Part shown: positions 13,035 through 15,727 of the stretch, one piece after another
Layout: the number at the start of each line of letters is the position of its first letter
How positions within the stretch are numbered: the first letter of the stretch is position 1
Assembly (NCBI GenBank): GCA_002294285.1
Contig: DBFL01000003.1
Location: 20,335 to 36,061, forward strand
Direction: 5' to 3'
Origin: Candidatus Neomicrothrix sp. UBA881
GTDB taxonomy: Bacteria; Actinomycetota; Acidimicrobiia; Acidimicrobiales; MedAcidi-G1
Length of the DNA: 15,727 nt
Notes under the pieces: model-generated
The model's database searches: none
What the model was told of the DNA's origin: nothing
What the model saw: only the letters and a program-made list of their open reading frames with translations
Program-made: the position numbers and the translations under genes

Positions 13035-15727
13035 ATGTGCGGCATAATCGCTGTATTGAGGCGGCCTTCTAGTCGCGAAGTTCCTGATTTAGTAGGGCTT
13101 AACAATCTTTTAGATTCAATTACCAGCTCTCTTTCGATGGAAGATCTAAACACTCTTAAAAAACAGGTTGACTCTTTGGATTTTGTTAATTCCCAACTAA
13201 AAGGACTTCCAGGTTTTTTAGCTCTTTTCCATAACGAAGGCCTAATAAGCCAAATTGAAAGAAATTTAGAAGACATTTCGGAATTTTTGACAAATCCTAC
13301 TGACCTAATCTCTTTTTCTTCTGATGACGTTGAAGCTTTAAATAGTTCGTTAACCATGATGCGCGATCTCGTGTGGTCAATTAATAACGACCGAATTGGC
13401 TCATATAAAGGAGTAGTTGATTTGGTTTCAAAAAAGTTTGACACCAGTAGTCACGGTTTTTCTATTTTATTATCTATACAACAGGCTCTTTCAGGGTTAG
13501 ATCGATTAGAAGTGCGTGGCAGAGACTCTGCTGGTCTACAGATTTTGGTTTGGGATCATGATCTACACGATGATGAAATACCAAGAGACCGTTTAAACGA
13601 TCCGCTATTTCGCTCGGGTGCAATTCGAAAACTCAAAAATGGCTCTTTGCTCTTTGTTTATAAAGTTGCTTCCGAAATTGGGGATCTAGGCGATAATACG
13701 AAGTCATTAAGAGAATCGATACGTCGAGATGATCTATTAAGCAAGTGTTTGACTGGACAAAAAGTTAAAGCAAATATTATCGGTCATACCCGATGGGCTA
13801 GTGTTGGCATAATTTCTGAACCGAATGCTCACCCAGTTGAATCAAGTTCTACAGACGATTCAGTTGTCACTATTGTGCAAAACGGTGACATTGATAATTA
13901 TGCAGATCTAATCGCAAGTATGGAGTTAGAGATTCCTTCTGGGATCACTTCAGATGCCAGAGTGGTACCTGAAATTTGGAATAAAAATAAGAGTGCTGGA
14001 ATCAAGCCAGATGAGTCTTTTATTAGAGCAGTAAGAGATTTTGAGGGGTCAGTGGCTATTGCTGGAGTAGATGCCTCTCAACCTGAAAACATTTTTCTAG
14101 CAGTCAAGGGCAGCGGTCAGGCACTTTATGTTGGTTTATCTGAAGATGCATATTTAGTAGCAAGTGAACCTTATGGTTTAGTGGAAACGACAAATACTTA
14201 TATCAGAGTTGACGGAGAGGAACTGATAAGTGGATCCAGTGAAAAAGGTCAGGTTGTGCAATTGGATTTTCATTCAGCAGGAACTCTTGAAGGTGTAGTC
14301 AGAAAATCGTATGCCTCTGAAAAAATTGATCTATGTGAACAGGATCTTTCACAAACTGAAATATGTACACGAGATATAGACAGAGGTTCATACAAACATT
14401 ACTTATTGAAGGAAATTGAGGAGTCACCTTCCTCTGTGAGGTCAACTCTTAGGGGCCGTTTAGTTAAGGATTTGGAAAGCGGGAAGTTCACTGTCAAATT
14501 AGGCAATGAGACTCTTTCAGAAGAATTAAAACTTGATTTGAAATCCGGAAAAACAAAAAAAATCGTTGTAATAGGACAAGGAACTGCTGCTGTAGCTGGG
14601 AAAGCGGTAGCAAATGCAATCTCAAAGCGATTGATCGAAACGGGTATAAACGTTAAAGCTAAACCTGCCACTGAACTTTCTGCATTTGATTTATCATCTG
14701 ATATGTCGGACACACTGGTAGTTGCCATCAGCCAGTCAGGAACCACTACGGACACTAATAGGACAGTTGAATTAGTCAAAGCTAGAGGTGCAAAAGTGAT
14801 TGCGATAGTGAATCGTCGTAATAGTGATTTGACTGATCGTGCAGATGGTGTCCTATATACATCTGATGGACGTGATATTGAGATGAGTGTCGCTTCCACT
14901 AAGGCGTTTTATAGTCAAGTGGTTGCAGGTTATCTTTTAGCCTTCTCGCTATCTGAAGTTGTTTCTGTGAATACAAGTTCAGAACAAGAAGAAATTCTTG
15001 ATGCGCTTAATTCTTTACCTGAAGCTATGGAAGAGTTGCTAAAACTTCGCCAGCACATTTCGATTTTAGCAAATCGTCTTGCACCACCACACCGTCATTG
15101 GGCCGTGGTAGGAAGTGGTGGAAATGTTGTGGCAGCAGAAGAAATAAGAATAAAACTTTCTGAGCTTTGCTATAAGTCAATTGCTTCAGATGTTATTGAA
15201 GATAAAAAACATATAGATCTTTCTTCAGAACCGATGATTCTTGTTTGTGCTAATGGAATCAGAAGTTCGATAGTCGATGATATAGCCAAGGAGGTGGCTA
15301 TATTTCGAGCACATAAAGCTTCACCTATCGTGATAACAGATGCTTCACCAAGTAAATTCCCAGAGGCGCTTGATGTAATTTCTGTTCCAAGCACATATCA
15401 TGATTTGGCCTTCATACTCTCTACTATGGCAGGGCATCTTTTTGGATATGAGGCTGCCTGCTCTATTGATAGTCAAGCTCAACCTTTACGGATTGCTCAT
15501 TCAGCAATTGAAAAACTAACGAATGACCGAATTACTGAACAGAGTGATTTTTCAAACGACGAATTATTTGACTGTTTACATGAAGATATTTTGAAAGTTG
15601 CAAACTTCTTTTTTGATGAGTTGAGAAATGGCCGGTTAAATGGCCACTTAGAGGCATCAACCTCGGTTCGCTTAGCTTCGCTCTTGCGTTACTCTCTTGG
15701 TGAAGTACCACTTGATGTTTATCAAGT
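13035..15727 (+). CDS. glmS: Glutamine-fructose-6-phosphate aminotransferase-like protein, enlarged, 3' end outside the window
   Basis: GlmS makes glucosamine-6-phosphate from fructose-6-phosphate and glutamine. The frame is open for 897 codons to the window edge, although a normal GlmS is about 600-620 residues in total. It begins MCGIIAV with the nucleophile Cys2. Glutaminase motifs follow: RGRDSAG (161-167), GHTRWA (250-255), QNGDIDNY (N283, G284), TSDARVVPE (D307) and YKHYLLKEIEESP (from 453). The first SIS domain (about 505-640) has SQSGTTTDT (566-574) and VASTKAF. The second (about 685-830) keeps K707, E710 and H726, equivalent to E. coli K485, E488 and H504. Extra material lies between residues about 14 and 140, between RGRDSAG and HTRWA, and after about residue 825. 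Its neighbour glmM supports the GlmS role. Isomerase function cannot be fully judged because the C-terminus is cut off. Confidence 0.88.
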   Translation, partial: MCGIIAVLRRPSSREVPDLVGLNNLLDSITSSLSMEDLNTLKKQVDSLDFVNSQLKGLPGFLALFHNEGLISQIERNLEDISEFLTNPTDLISFSSDDVEALNSSLTMMRDLVWSINNDRIGSYKGVVDLVSKKFDTSSHGFSILLSIQQALSGLDRLEVRGRDSAGLQILVWDHDLHDDEIPRDRLNDPLFRSGAIRKLKNGSLLFVYKVASEIGDLGDNTKSLRESIRRDDLLSKCLTGQKVKANIIGHTRWASVGIISEPNAHPVESSSTDDSVVTIVQNGDIDNYADLIASMELEIPSGITSDARVVPEIWNKNKSAGIKPDESFIRAVRDFEGSVAIAGVDASQPENIFLAVKGSGQALYVGLSEDAYLVASEPYGLVETTNTYIRVDGEELISGSSEKGQVVQLDFHSAGTLEGVVRKSYASEKIDLCEQDLSQTEICTRDIDRGSYKHYLLKEIEESPSSVRSTLRGRLVKDLESGKFTVKLGNETLSEELKLDLKSGKTKKIVVIGQGTAAVAGKAVANAISKRLIETGINVKAKPATELSAFDLSSDMSDTLVVAISQSGTTTDTNRTVELVKARGAKVIAIVNRRNSDLTDRADGVLYTSDGRDIEMSVASTKAFYSQVVAGYLLAFSLSEVVSVNTSSEQEEILDALNSLPEAMEELLKLRQHISILANRLAPPHRHWAVVGSGGNVVAAEEIRIKLSELCYKSIASDVIEDKKHIDLSSEPMILVCANGIRSSIVDDIAKEVAIFRAHKASPIVITDASPSKFPEALDVISVPSTYHDLAFILSTMAGHLFGYEAACSIDSQAQPLRIAHSAIEKLTNDRITEQSDFSNDELFDCLHEDILKVANFFFDELRNGRLNGHLEASTSVRLASLLRYSLGEVPLDVYQ
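13074..13454 (+). other. Extra helical segment inside the GlmS glutaminase domain
   Basis: This encodes about residues 14-140 of the GlmS-like protein, which have no counterpart in standard GlmS, where RGYDSAG follows MCGI after only about 20-25 residues. The segment is rich in Leu, Ser, Asp, Glu and Asn with amphipathic spacing (LNNLLDSI, LNTLKKQVDSL, LEDISEFL), suggesting a helical bundle. It is in frame without stops and has base composition like its surroundings. Function unknown. Confidence 0.7.

Noticed and set aside
13031..13444. 137-codon minus-strand ORF opposite the GlmS insertion
   Set aside because: I considered whether the non-GlmS segment was really a reverse-strand gene. The plus frame is continuous from MCGI to RGRDSAG, and the reverse product has no recognisable family.
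14399..14899. 166-codon ORF on the minus strand
   Set aside because: It lies fully antisense to the strongly conserved first SIS domain region of the GlmS-like gene. Its protein is Ser/Thr/Pro-rich with no family pattern, so it is a shadow frame.
11582..15727. Signs of a mobile element or defence system at the right end
   Set aside because: I looked for transposase motifs, inverted repeat ends, integrase sites and CRISPR-like repeats; none is visible, and the genes are housekeeping genes in the expected order.

Overview
The window is a ribosomal-protein superoperon followed by the start of amino-sugar (cell-wall precursor) synthesis, with every gene on the + strand. Gene order and protein character point to an AT-rich member of the Actinobacteria. 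The order rpsQ-rplN-...-rpoA-rplQ-truA-rplM-rpsI-glmM-glmS is the actinobacterial arrangement; S4 has no zinc ligands, and S14 is the short zinc-ribbon type. The low G+C (about 40% by eye) together with the sequence style suggests a streamlined aquatic lineage, perhaps marine Acidimicrobiia. That placement is inference, not a search result.

Layout. (1) Positions 2-4304: end of the S10 block and the spc block (rpsQ partial, rplN, rplX, rplE, rpsN type Z, rpsH, rplF, rplR, rpsE, rpmD, rplO), packed with 1-14 nt overlaps or very short gaps, so translation is probably coupled. (2) 4347-6275: secY (TTG start) and adk. (3) 6276-6412: a 137-nt gap where many bacteria carry map (methionine aminopeptidase). 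It holds only a possible 39-codon ORF. (4) 6413-9502: infA, rpmJ, rpsM, rpsK, rpsD, rpoA, rplQ; infA appears to start at a CTG codon. (5) 9538-10284: truA. (6) 10285-10421: a 137-nt gap with a candidate promoter and hairpin. (7) 10422-11581: rplM and rpsI. (8) 11621-15727: glmM, then a very long glmS-like gene that runs off the right edge.

Three things stand out. First, ribosomal protein L13 continues about 100 residues past its normal end, through an acidic linker into a domain that aligns without gaps to the C-terminal domain of the RNA polymerase alpha subunit encoded 1.3 kb upstream. The DNA-contact residues are mostly lost. A ribosomal protein carrying an RNA-polymerase-like module is the best candidate here for something undescribed. 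Second, the GlmS-like protein has its nucleophile Cys at the N-terminus but about 127 extra, apparently helical residues before the glutaminase fold resumes. It has another insertion farther on and continues well past the usual C-terminus. Third, infA can only be given its full conserved N-terminus by starting at CTG, behind a well-placed AAGGAG.

Together the genes make ribosomal subunits, the RNA polymerase alpha subunit, the Sec translocon, an initiation factor, an adenylate-pool enzyme and a tRNA pseudouridine synthase. GlmS and GlmM then convert fructose-6-phosphate to glucosamine-1-phosphate for UDP-GlcNAc and peptidoglycan. I see no mobile elements, CRISPR arrays, tRNA or rRNA genes.
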